Below, in pieces: positions 31,877 to 43,900 of a stretch of 64,000 bases of DNA (the stretch's first letter is position 1; every line of letters starts with the position of its first letter). The translations under genes and the position numbers were made by a program. The stretch is from positions 16,867,011 to 16,931,010 of the forward strand of contig OX422185.1 in the NCBI GenBank assembly GCA_949130485.1, given 5' to 3'. This stretch comes from Agelas oroides. Lineage: Eukaryota; Porifera; Demospongiae; Agelasida; Agelasidae. The notes under the pieces were generated by a model that saw nothing but the letters and a program-made list of their open reading frames with translations, did not search any database and was not told the DNA's origin.

Positions 31877-32706
31877 CAAGTCACAAAAAAGTTGTTCTGA
31901 ATGAAAACAAGTATGGAACTCTCAAAAACCAACCAAACTAGATGGGAATGACACCACAACAATTTCACACCATCCCAACATCTTGTGCCATTTTGCCAAC
32001 TATGCTTTGTGTTTGTTAGTTGTGTGCATAGGAGGGTTGTGGAAGGCAGTGGGATGGGTAGTGCTGGGTGTGGAGTGCATGTTGACATGCATAGGGAGTG
32101 AGTCATGTTGTGGGTGACTGTAATGTAGCTGCTATACTGAGAATGGCAGGTATGGTCTGTCTTGAATCAGTCTTGCAAGCCAGACCCTTTCCACTCAGTG
32201 CCGATTGCTTTCAGTATGGGGCACGCAGAGGGAAGAAGTTTGATGTTTGGATTTACGATTTCACTTCAAAGCATTGATGACGATTCTTAGTTCCTTCCTC
32301 CGCGTGCCAATACTGAAAGTGATCGGTACTGTGGAACAGAAAGGATCTGGCTTGTGAGACTAGTCTTGAATTCAGAAACTGTGGAGTGCATGAGCTGGGT
32401 CTGTAGGGTATGTTGGAGTAAGTTATGTTGTGAAATTTTATTGCTGCTGAACATGGCAGATATGGATTGTCTTTTATGTAGAAGGCTGTGGAGTGAGCAG
32501 CGCTGAGTACAGTGTTCATTTAATGGGTGTGAATAGGCTAAGTGCATGTAGAGAGTTTTTTGGTGTGCATAGTTGGCAAAATGGCACAAGATGTAGGGAT
32601 GGTGTGAAATTGTTGTGGTGTCATTCCCATCTAGTTTGGTTGGTTTTTGAGAGTTCCATCCCTTCATGCACTCGTTTTCATTCAGAAAACTTTTTTGTGA
32701 CTTGTT
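31877..32706. mobile_element. Foldback element, about 830 bp, with a nested TAGTCTCG element
   Basis: Arms of about 130 bp: CAAGTCACAAAAAAGTTGTT..GCCAACTATGC at the left and the complement at 32565-32706. It hosts the 195-bp foldback at 32168-32362. The region is absent from unit 1 (continuous at about 1765). The long minus-strand frame here is not a gene. Confidence 0.75.
32168..32362. mobile_element. 195-bp TAGTCTCG-type foldback, 9-bp TSD
   Basis: Begins CAGTCTTGCAAGCCAGACCC and ends with GTCTGG-type inverse sequence GGCTTGTGAGACTA. Flanked by GTCTTGAAT at 32159-32167 and 32363-32371. Its interior is inversely related to 32838-32893. Confidence 0.85.
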
Positions 32707-33448
32707 CCTGCTGTTCTATTTTTTTGTATTGCTTTTTAGGAATGGTATGAGGGAAGAGACGTGGGAGGATAGGCTGAGGGGAAGATGCATAGTGCGTACA
32801 GTATGATAGTAGAGAACTTTTTCGATCACAAAGAGCTAAGAATCTTCAAATGCTTTGAAGTGAAATTGAAACTGCAAACATCAAACTTCTTCTGGGGGGT
32901 TTGGAAGTCCAAGCAAAGCCTCATAAAAATTAAGTGCAAAGCACATGAGTTTAATGAGGCTTTGCATGCTTATAAATCCCGTGCTCATTTCATGTAAACT
33001 ACTAATGGGTTCACCGAAAAACTCTCCATAGACTGTCACCACAGAGTATTGAGTCGTAAGACCCCATTACAGGAACAGTTTGACGGTGAGTAGCTAAACC
33101 AACGCATAGGGGTCTGTGGAGCTGAACAGCCGCCAGTTTCTGTGGCCACCTCTAGTGTGGAAGTTTTGAAATGAAGCCATGCACTGTTGACTCGGTGCTA
33201 CTAGCTGCACTAGAGTAGTTCGAGTATACCAAGCTACCAATAGGCTGGTACTTGCTGTGTTGGAGGAGTATGAAGACTCAGGCACAACACAAAAGGAGGA
33301 TGTTAAGAAGACACCAGCCAAAGTGCTACCATCAACTCGCAGTAAACATTGTATGTATACTATAATGCATTTTTGACTATAACAAGCAAATTGAAATGTG
33401 AAGTTGACAATAAAAAATTGAATATCAGTGGCTAGTGTTCTAAGTCAT

Positions 33449-33580
33449 ATGAAGTACTTGATGGTTAAAACACTAACTGGCAACTTAACACTAGCTGGCA
33501 AATTTAAAACACTAGCTGGAATTTAGAACACTAGTTGGCAAATACCAGCTAGTGTTTAACCATCAAGTATACTTCGTATG
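33449..33580. repeat. Imperfect palindrome of about 130 bp
   Basis: CATATGAAGTACTTGATGGTT at the left faces AACCATCAAGTATACTTCGT at the right, with several copies of ACACTAGCTGG between them. Confidence 0.75.
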
Positions 33581-34013
33581 TAGGTGGGTTATATGACTAG
33601 CAACTGACTAGATCACAAACTGACTTCAGCTATGGTCTAAATGGAAGTAGAAACTGCTGCACTTGCAAACTAGCTACATGTGCTCAGTGTGGGAGTCCTC
33701 ACATGCACTTTCTTTTACAGCAGCTCTAGCAATACATACCTTATAATACTTCTCCTGGAAACATGCACATCCCCTCTATGTTTTGCGTTATACCACCTGA
33801 CTTCGTCTGTTGCCGTCTTTATCTTTCACGGTAAGTTATAGATCTAAACACGTGCTCAGTTGAACTTCCGGGGGGGGGGGGGGGGTGGCCACTTGCTATG
33901 AATAATGTTATTGTAACAAAATGGCGTATAAGCACTAAGCATTAACATTGGAGTGCTTGAGAATCACTGAAGAATAGTTTAAGTTCTACGATAACGGTAA
34001 GTACACACTGACA

Positions 34014-34132
<119 letters not shown>

Positions 34133-34350
34133 GAAGATAGATGATTTGCCCGTTTTAGCGACTTGCCGGTCTGGTACTTTAGCGATGCTTTCCCGCAAAG
34201 TTAACAGTTCTGTTGCCCATGGAAGCACTCGATAATGCCTGATATGGCTCATGGAGGCCATTGACTAATCTAACGCAGACATTTCAAGCGTGTCATTTGT
34301 GCACTTTTAATGTGGCTGCCATTTTTTTTCGGGGCCATCCCTACATATGG

Positions 34351-34731
34351 CGTACCGTAAATGCTTTAATTAACACGCCTCTCTAATAAAAGCGCCCTTT
34401 TGACAGGAAACTAATTTTTCTCGCTCTAATGCGGGTGCCCCTTGACGACATAAATATTTGTTAAGGGCGCTTTCTATTAAGAGAGATTTCGCACCCGACT
34501 TGTGTGACTTTCGAGACATCTAGTTCTTCGACTGATTTCTACTTCTACTTTTAATCTCTGGACTCCAAACACGCTTGTATCCATGCCAATTTCATGGTAG
34601 CCTCGAATAACGTACTCAAATTCGATCGTTGTCAGTGTAGCCATACTCAGCTCTTTCAACTTCACGGAAAGGTGTCAGTTGCGCTCTAATTCGAAGGTGC
34701 CTCCCTAAAAGCGTTTACGGTACTACCGTAC
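34351..34731. mobile_element. MITE with TACCGTAAA ends
   Basis: Left end TACCGTAAATGCTTTAATTA; right end AAAAGCGTTTACGGTA. It is about 380 bp, with inner arms CTCTAATAAAAGCGCCC / GGGCGCTTTCTATTAAGAG. Absent from unit 1. A minus-strand frame inside (34477-34665) is of unknown meaning. Confidence 0.65.
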
Positions 34732-34734
34732 GCC

Positions 34735-35687
34735 ATGATGTACTTAAATATCTTCTGTTTTTCATGCACTGTGGGCATAAGAGCACCATGCAAACCCGAG
34801 AACAGTTGGAATTTGCTCGCTAATTGCCTCATTAGGGCTACACTTTGTGTGACTTGGACTATGGAATCCACAACACACTCAACAGAACGTGCGCATGTTA
34901 ACAGATTTTAGGAAAACCAGCTTGGAAACCTCAGTAACCTGACACCCCTCAGGAAACCTTTGATTTGCACGAGGAGGAAACTAATATGAGCCAAAACAGC
35001 AATTGGTATTAGTATCCAGTTACAACAATCCCACTTTTAGACCAAATAAACTAATGCAAATTGAATTACAATACAAGCTGGCAAAAGTAATTTTTTAGAA
35101 TCCATTCACTGCTTGATTGACAGCACTTTTGATGGGCAGTTGCTGACAGGGAATACATGTTGAATCAACAGCCTTCTTCCCTAGCTGCCCGATTTGGAAC
35201 GCAAACATTGAACTTTGTGAAGGTGGGGAGAGCCTGATATCTTTTCTCATGTGAGCAACATCAAGTGTGAAAAGGGGGTAGAAAGACCTTAATTGCATGT
35301 GGGTGTACCAAGTCGGGCTCAGAACAGCAAAAGAAGTGAAGACACCGAGCTAGTTCGTACACGCATCTAGCCAGTTCAGGGTGAATATTCCATATACCAA
35401 GCATTGAAACGTACAGTTAGTTAAACAACGTGTTATGCAATTGCAGGTACAAATTAATCGGTAGCAGGTCAGCGCGTGGCAATGCGGAAATGGTAAGTAT
35501 AGTAACTACCATAAAAGGAAGAAGTGAGACCAAAATAGACATAAACAAGGGGATTCCCCAGCTGTGGAAAAGTGCACAGTGCAAGTAGATTATACGGCTA
35601 CGGGAAACGCAGTATAAATCCACGAACTCGCTTCGTTGTGAGTTACAGTGCAAGCACGTAGGAGGTAGGAAGCGGAGTATCTTCGTT
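34735..35687. other. Gene-free stretch upstream of the repeat-protein gene (unit 2)
   Basis: 34735-35300 matches 1770-2660 of unit 1 with deletions. The final 200 bases form the immediate upstream region of the gene at 35706; no TATA box was seen. Confidence 0.3.
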
Positions 35688-35705
35688 GTGAGTTACCTTA
35701 GCACA

Positions 35706-36536
35706 ATGACAACCTCTACCGGAATAGCTTCCCAGTTGCAAGAAATCAAAGTGGACGGGCGTTCACCCTCTACCATAACGGAACCTACGGCTGCTCGAAA
35801 CTGCACGCCGTCGAGGTGTGCATTCGCACAGTCTACCCGAGTCGCGCAGCCGTTTACCACAGTAGAAACTCGGGGACCGCATTTCTCGGCAGAGCTGGTT
35901 ATGGCACCCAACAAACCTCCCCTAGTTGCGATCGACAGACCTCCGCAACACAGAATGGACGCCCCTCCTCCCGCTCCACTGAGATGTAGCTGCGACTCGG
36001 TGTGTACGACGCCTTGCACGTTGTGTGCCACAGTAGAAATTGGGCCAAATTTACCAGCAGAGCTGGTTATGGCTACGGGACCCCACCAACCTCCCCCCAT
36101 TGACATTGTGATGAACAAAATTCCTCAGCAGTACAGACCGATCGATGCCCCTCCTCCCGCTGCGCGGTGCTGCAAATGCGACTGTTCGGCGTGTACCAAG
36201 TTTTGCCCATCTTGTTCCACAGTAGAAACTGGACCAAATTCTCCGGCAGAACTGGCTATCGTATCCCACCGACCTCCTCCCGTTGTGCAACAAAGAATGG
36301 ATGCCTCTCCTCCTGCGCATGCTCCACGGAGATGCAGCTGCGATTGTTTGGTGTGCACGAGGTTCTGCCGGTCGTATATGAGCTTTCGACCATGCATGTC
36401 TGCATGCCACACCCCCACAGTAGAGGAAAGCACTGGACAGAATCATACCACCAGCTGCCATCTTTGCCCACCGTGGATGACAGCGCCTGTGCAGGAGTCG
36501 CTGAGTGGGTACGATGGACACTCTGCCCTCGTATGA
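35706..36536 (+). CDS. Pro/Cys-rich tandem-repeat protein, unit 2 copy, intact
   Basis: Single frame from Met 35706 (upstream in-frame Met at 35688) to TGA at 36534-36536. Numbered from 35688 the product is 282 residues. Three modules occupy about residues 58-113, 114-176 and 177-230. Each has a T-V-E-x-G-P-x-x-x-A-E-L box, then a Pro-rich linker with M/I-D-A-P-P-P, then a cysteine knot-like cluster of the form C-x-C-D-x(1,2)-C-T-x(2)-C. A more divergent Cys-containing tail follows (CHLCPPWM near residue 257). There is no signal peptide or membrane segment, so a cytosolic or nuclear metal-binding or disulphide protein is possible, but function is unknown. The 3' flank is conserved with unit 1. 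Open frames on the opposite strand are shadows. Confidence 0.6.
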   Translation: MTTSTGIASQLQEIKVDGRSPSTITEPTAARNCTPSRCAFAQSTRVAQPFTTVETRGPHFSAELVMAPNKPPLVAIDRPPQHRMDAPPPAPLRCSCDSVCTTPCTLCATVEIGPNLPAELVMATGPHQPPPIDIVMNKIPQQYRPIDAPPPAARCCKCDCSACTKFCPSCSTVETGPNSPAELAIVSHRPPPVVQQRMDASPPAHAPRRCSCDCLVCTRFCRSYMSFRPCMSACHTPTVEESTGQNHTTSCHLCPPWMTAPVQESLSGYDGHSALV

Positions 36537-36539
36537 ATG

Positions 36540-38605
36540 GTCACCACAAAGATTTCCCTTGAACTATATCTTCGGTTGTGTCCGCTTCTACTGCTTTCAG
36601 TCAACGTATTGATTTAATCCCTCCCTTCACCCCCCCTTGATCCACTACATTGTATCTTCTCTTTGTTTTGGACTTAATTTTGACTTTTTTATTTTGTCGA
36701 TGTCACTAATAATTGTAGCTGTGTTTTCGTTGGCCTTAATTTCTGTACGTACTTCACCTATACACACAAACTGTTTTCATTCTTGAATGTATGTGCGTAA
36801 GACATATCACTATTTTGCTACAGTGTACCCTTCACAGACTGACCCAGAGTTTAGTTGTCCCATTGATAATAAACCTATGAAGAAGAGATTGGAAATGCAC
36901 ATTTTTTATTTGTAATTTACTATTCCAGAGTGTGTTGTCAATCCCTTCTCTGTAGGTCTATAATCTTTGGTTGTCCCATGCCCACATCCCACTTTCTCAT
37001 GAGGAAAAGGGTCTGGTGACTATCTTGATATACTACTTGAATGTTCAAATAATATTCAAACAACCACATATACAATATTCAAGAGCCAGTACTACCAGCA
37101 TGCAATGAAAAGAAGCCAGTACTACCAGCATACAATGAAAAGAAGCCAGCATGCCATGAAGCCATATAATATGCCTTAGTGTCTGTATGCTAACAAGAAC
37201 ACACCCACCCACAATAATCCACAAAGCACTCTAAGAGCTACTGCATGAAAAATCTGCCACGGTTTCATGGGACGTGGTTTAGAATTGGGAAATAGACAGG
37301 TATGTGTGCACTGCAGCTATGAGCACAATGCAAGCAAAATAGTGCTACATCACTTCCCTACAATCAGTGACAAGTGAGAGAGCAAGGTAAAAGATTGGCT
37401 GTACTGCTGTCACAATTGCTCTCCGGAAGAGGTTGGCCTCACCATTTGAAAACCGTGTACAGCATGTCGACATCTAATGACTTAGCAATAAGTCTCAACA
37501 AGTCCACAGACTATTCTACTGAGACTTCTCATAAGGCAACAAAGTTCTGGAATGTGGAACAACGTACAGTTCATCACTTGGCTAGTTACAGTGTTTTGTA
37601 TCCTTTTCACTCCTATGGTCAGTCGTATACAGTGCATCTGTGATGATGACCCATTCACCTCATGGCATACTATCATGTCAATTCCCTCCATTGATCAAAT
37701 CCGCCTCCTGAACATAAACATTATGTATATAACTCCTGCAGTGTATTATGGGTCCTTCACAGAATGTTGTCTCCGTGTTTGCACATTATGTAGCCACAGT
37801 ACTCTACCCAACCACTATACAAAGTTTTCCACTTCTGTTTACTGGTTTGTACAAACTTTCTTGTACATACAGTTTACCAAAAAGTTTGATGTCCCAAGAT
37901 AGGATTCCTGCATATATTCAGTGGTTATTATAAGAGAGTACACAATTGTGTAACAGCTACAGTTGAAGAAACCCCAAACCAACATTGTGGGAGTACATGT
38001 AAGTGCTACAAGGCATAGTTAAATACAGTGCTTCCTCATCAGATTACAAGAATGTGGGCAAGTGGCTTTAATGTTTTACATTTCCAGTCCTGTCTATCCT
38101 CTCTTGATGTGTACTGTCGATTGTGTCACACGTTCAGTTGCACAATCGACAGTACGTGTAGCAGTCATTTCTATAAAATTTAAAGTGTGGTGAAGGCTCG
38201 AGGGAAGTCTGGAATAGAGTAATGTTTATATCCAATGCCTCTTTGCAGGGCTCCATTTAGAAATTTTGTTAAGGGGGGAAAAAAATTGAGTATTGAAATG
38301 TCTGGGGAGTGACAATCCAGGTTGGTGTGCTTGGGTAACTACTTATAAAACCCAAGGGGGGGGATCCTGCAAACGGGGGAAAATATCCCCCCCCCCCCCC
38401 AAAATGAAATTCTGTCTTTGGAAGTCATTCTCTGAAATGAGAAGACATCAGTTTTGCAGGTAAGTGGTCAAGTCAGCATGATCCCTCCCTTTGTCAGATG
38501 TACTTATGACTGGGCCCGGGCAGGTGTGGCTATGCCACTGAAACAGTCCTGAGATTAATGACTTGTAAATTGTAACCTTGGTAGCAGCAAAGTCTCCTAC
38601 AACCT
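36540..38605. other. Gene-free stretch, 3' flank of the repeat-protein gene (unit 2)
   Basis: Homologous to 6682-9230. It includes a TATAGACC hairpin (about 36867-36962) and a short G-run/C-run (38354-38401). Expected C-terminal exons of the ZDHHC6-like gene were not recognised. Confidence 0.3.
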
Positions 38606-38991
38606 TAGCCTCGTTCCCAGGCCCCGCCCAGCTTTCCGTTGCTTTCAGTATGGAAGAGCGGGGAGAGCCTGGTATCTTTTCTCACGTGAGCATGACATAA
38701 TCGGAAAATGGTGAAAAATTGCAGAAATAACAGGCTGCGTTTCACGTATATTCAATCAACTACACGCTCAACGCTTGGTTTGTACGACAGTTGCCCCCCG
38801 CTAGCTAGATACGTGAGGTAAGTTAGCTCGTACCTTGGCTCTCTTTGCTGTTCTGGGCCTAGTGCGCCCATGCACATTTCTACCATCCTTTCTATTCTGA
38901 CGTCACTCACGTGAGAAAAGATACCAGGCCCTCTCCCGCTTTTCCGTACTGAAAGCGACAGAAAGCTGCATGGGGCCTGGGAACGAGGCTA
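38606..38991. mobile_element. TAGCCTCG foldback element, 386 bp, 9-bp TSD
   Basis: Flanked by a perfect CTACAACCT duplication (38597-38605 and 38992-39000). Not present in unit 1 at about 9230. Confidence 0.92.
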
Positions 38992-39824
38992 CTACAACCT
39001 ATGAAACTGATGGACTTAAACTATTGTAATATATTTACTTCCTTCTCAAGAATTTGCAGTATTGGTGGTTTGGTTACTCTGGATTGTAGTCAGTCAGCTG
39101 TTCTGTCAGCTAAACAAGTACAAAGACAAAACTACCACCAAAGAGTGGGTGAGTTTATTTGTTCACCCACGTGTAATCCACACTACAAGTGACTGTCTAA
39201 ATTTTACCAGTTTCTGTTTTCACTATCATCCACTAGGGGAGAGGCTAAGAACAAGGATGGTGATGATGAGTGATGGCACATGGTAGGTTTCAACCATGAA
39301 ACACATAAGTGCCATCTCTTAGGAGGCCCCACTACAGATTGTCTGCGTAATTGAATCATAACGTGTAGTGTGCAGTCAATTATGCACTTCAAATATGTAC
39401 TTTAATGTCAAATTGAGTGCATCCATCCATGAACATGTTATGGTGTGGAGAAAGTCCAAGACATGGTGCTGTTTACAAGATGTGGTGTAAGCTCTCTTCT
39501 GAATCATAAATATTATGACAGGTATATGTATAGTAGCGTGCAGTCAAATCCGTATTTTAATACCCATTACCATTTACGGTTTGTACGACTTTTGTATTGT
39601 TTACAGCATGGTATTCTGTTCCCAGACTACCTGCTAGTCTGGCCAATCAGAATACCACAATGTGCTGCTGTCTGTCACACACGTAACAAACTCACTGCTT
39701 GTAGTTTCTTTAGCTTCTTCTGCTCCAATTGTTCAATCTGTGAAAATTCGAATTTTTACATAATTTCTAAACACGCTCAGATATTACATGCTGCAGCGTT
39801 GGATGTCAAGGCTTATTACCTGGG

Positions 39825-40519
39825 GTGTTACTAATCACTGCACTGAAGTGGACTGCACTGGACGGGACTGGACTAGACTCACAAAAATAAGTTTATAAAC
39901 TAACGGTAACAAAATTAAGCACACGCAAAAATCAAACACAATGGAACATAGAATTTCCAGGGTCCATAAATCCCTGTCCTGCTATATCAATGGAAGTCTA
40001 ATGATTGCAATGCTACTTGTTATGTATAACCAACAGTAGTCTTGCCGGTCTGGCTACACAAGACTAAACCAACAGCTGTCCTAGCCTCGTTCCCAAACCC
40101 CACCCAGCTTTCCATCGCTTGCAGTGCACGTGTGTGGAGAGCCTGGGAAGAAGACTACTTCTGTCCGTGTGCCTCCACCATTTTTATTGTAGGTGGTGTA
40201 CGAGATTGGTTGTATGGATTGTGTGCCTGCCTATGGGCTTGCATGAATATTCTCTCCATTGTACTCTACTCGCTCGGTCACAGGAACAGACTACGCGGGT
40301 CACCCTGATGAGTCACTTGCTAGAGAAAGCATTTACTCACGGTCAGTTACAGGATGCAAGTCCGAGGTGAGATCATGAGAGTGAGGATTTACACGGCATC
40401 CCACACTTTGGTGATATCTGTTGTTGTCAACTGCTGGTCTTTATACGTATGCTCAATTTTGTTTTCAGTAGTTTATTAACATTTTTCAGAGTCTAGTCCA
40501 GTCCAGTGATTAGTGACAC
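39825..40519. mobile_element. Foldback element with GGACT-repeat arms, unit 2
   Basis: Counterpart of 11298-12087, with a contracted GGACT array. It is shared by both units, so the insertion is older than the duplication. Position 40081-40156 resembles a decayed TAGCCTCG foldback. Confidence 0.7.
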
Positions 40520-40946
40520 TTGAAATACTGCAATTTCTGGAATAGTACTATCCATATCCAACACAGTCAAGGTACAGTACTGGTTTTAGCATGTTTTATT
40601 TCACTCATTCTAGAACCAAGCTGCTTGTGAGCAAAGGGTCAGTGATGTTAGACTGCCTATTAATGCTAGCAGACAAAGAGTCATGAACACTGGTAGTGGC
40701 TTTAATCTTAGACTATATATGACACAGGGCCATATTTAGCTAGCATGAGAGCCATGGCACTGTTTACGCAATGTATATACACTCTGCCAATAGCATGCAA
40801 CAAGGAAACCCAACAGTCATCTTTCCCAATCAAAGGAAGCCGGTTTTCATTCGGAGAATCCAGCAGTATTCCACTGAATCAAATTTCAGGTACTTCGTGG
40901 AATACTTGGCTTCTACAGTAAAATTATACAATGTAGTGAGCCTTAC

Positions 40947-43900
40947 TGTCAGATCATATTCAGAGCATCCGTCTTTCAGTGGCCAGTGGATTCCATCACC
41001 TTTAGCTTTGCCAGACAAGTTGATCACCTGTTGAAACACAAATGTGCAAACCATTTGGATATGTGGCATCTGTTCATCATGCACACACACAATATAGTGG
41101 AACCAATACACATACACATACATAACTTCCCAACTTCTGCTGATCTTGCACTTACGCAGTTGCCCCTATAGACCGTGTGCCTGCGTGGGCGTGGTCCGTA
41201 TATTACACTCAAAAGTATACGATTTTCCGCATACTCACCATCATTTTGTAGGGCAGTAGAATAGCAGTAATGTACACGTGGACCCCTTGTTGGCTCCCTA
41301 CCAGCAATACTGACAGCTGGATCGCTTAGTGGCTCACATATGTTATAAGGCTAATAGCGATGTATGTCATACTGCAGTGATTTTAGATGTGGCTCATGGT
41401 AACGTTCAGCAGCTAGCTCACAACCTCGTCGCTGTATAAACTTGCCGTTCACAGAGCCATTTTTTGCCCTACATTATGTCATCAGGATATGATGCCACTG
41501 CCACTTGTAACCACGCCCATTTAGGCACACGGTCTATATATGGTATGCTAGCCACTGTGCTATGACGTGTAATACAAGGTATTATGTCTCTTGTTCACAG
41601 TCTTGCCCTAACATCTGCAATAGCTATTCCAAGGTGCAAAGGCCAGTCCTCACAATCATTTCAATCATTCTGTACTTCCATGCCATTCAACTGCATGATT
41701 CTTGTGGGACTTTAGCAAGTGCACCCCACACCAGGTAGTTTTGTCTATTGTGTTTTGTAAACATAAATTATGTAATATTAACCAGTGTTATGGCGACACC
41801 AGTGACTCACTTATCCGAACTTCAGCTATCCAAACCCCCAAATAGTGATATTCATAGAGAATTTGCTGGAAAGTACTCAGCATTGAATAGAAATAGTATT
41901 GTTTCACTCATTCGAATAATCCAGTTATCCAAACACCCCTTGGTCCCAGCATGTTCGGATAAGTGACTTCCTACTGTCATGCCAGTAACACAATGTACAA
42001 TGCTCATACCTGAGTGAAGTTATTCCAACATCCCAGGTCGTAAGGGTAGACGAATGGATCATGATCTTTACCCCTCCTGTTCTGAGCCTGGCATACGAGA
42101 AGAAAACTCTAAAATTACGTAACTTGACTAAGAGTTCATTAGATAGATAAAATGCACATGATTTTTAGGGAGATGTGATTGTTCAGTAATCGACCTGTTT
42201 GATGATTGTGTTGAAATACTACAGTTTGGGGTAATTTGGTCGCTGGATGTACATGTTAGTCTGGGAATACACCAAATAGTCTTCATGAGCATAACTGCTT
42301 AGAAGCTGTACTTTCTTTGTCTGTGGATCACGTCTTTCAGTAGTCCTTGATCCACTGATCCACTGTTCCGTGTTTTCCAGACGGCCACAACCATGAAGCT
42401 AGCAAGGAAATTTCCGCTGTCCATGAGCTTGTGCTACACGCTAGTTCTTAGTTACACATAGTTCTATCAACCTTTGCGATCTGTGAGCAGCCTGGTTTGG
42501 TATTATATAATTATCACCATAGTACAAAGCTATACCGGAAATTATCACGAGTTTGTTGCCGTATGTATTGTTACGAGTGCGCAGCACGAGTAACAATGCC
42601 AACAGCAACAAACGAGTGATGTTTTTTCCGGTATAGCTTGGTACTATGGTGATAATGATTTTATCATACGAACCTTCGATTTCATTGCACGTTCAGACGC
42701 AGCGCACGTGACTTGTAGTACCTGATACGGATTGTTGCGTGACTTGTAGTAAAAAATACGGCTTTTTATAAACTGCGTGCAGCTGCAAGGCTTCCCCATT
42801 GACTCCCATACATTAGCGTGAGTTAGACATATGATAATAATAGTTACGTGCTGCCGGTGTTAGTAACATCTGCGATCTGTGAGCAGCCTGGTTTGGTATT
42901 AATAGTTACGTGCTCCCGGTGTTAGTAACATACCTTGTTTGTGATCCAGTCTTCAATTTGAGTGCGGTTGTTGCAAATACTCTTCAGCTAAAAGAAAGAG
43001 GAAAACAAAAGGGTTAAATACTCTCCAAGTAAACAAAGGGTTAATCTAAAAATTAGAAAGTGATACACACAGCAACAGTGCAGTATTATAATATGCACAT
43101 ACCATACATTAGGAAATTTTGTGTTATTAGAATATTTTCGTCAGTGTGGCAAACATGAAAATTAAATCATACAAAGTATAAACTAACTCCCTACATTGAA
43201 AAATGAAACCTTTTAAGATGAAAATTTAAAGCACAAACTAGTGAAGATTTCCTGATCTATAGTACAGCAGCAGAGGAGGTTGGAAGCTAGTAATTAGTGA
43301 CACACGTGAGGTAGCAATTAGTGCTATGTGAATGACGTAATCATATAGGCTGCCGTAGAGGCCTACAGTGAAAGGTGAACTCAATTTACACAAACAGCTT
43401 TCGTTTGTTTGGAATGACACTCTCACTCAGTGGATACTGCCTGGTGAGCTGTAGATCACCGGCTATGACATTTTATGACGTACAGAATTTTCCACAGGGA
43501 TTCCCAAGGAAACACTCAAATGTTTTGCATATAAGGAAGAGCTATAGCTTCTAACCTCCTCTCGTACAGCGGCAGTATATGCATACCGCACTGAACGCTA
43601 CACAGATGCATTTGTCTGAAGTAAGCCATAAAAGAACAGATTTTAAAGGTTGCTAAGCAACACTAAGTCAGCTGTTGAGCTAACATATGCCGACAGCAGT
43701 AAACACTTGAGAAGCTCACCACAATGGTGTACTGGATAAGCTGTGGTTTCACTCCCTCCCCACCTCTCAGCCCACAAGGGGCTAAGAGAGTTGACTTGTG
43801 CTCACCCACATAAGATAAGTTGTGCCACCATTAGGTACACCTGTTAGGTTGATTGTTTTGCATCAGTTCCTTATCAACAAAAAAAATTCAGCCTTGCGGA

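Noticed and set aside
32287-32667. 126-codon minus-strand frame
   Set aside because: Composed of arms and the nested element of the foldback at 31877-32706; no domain recognised.
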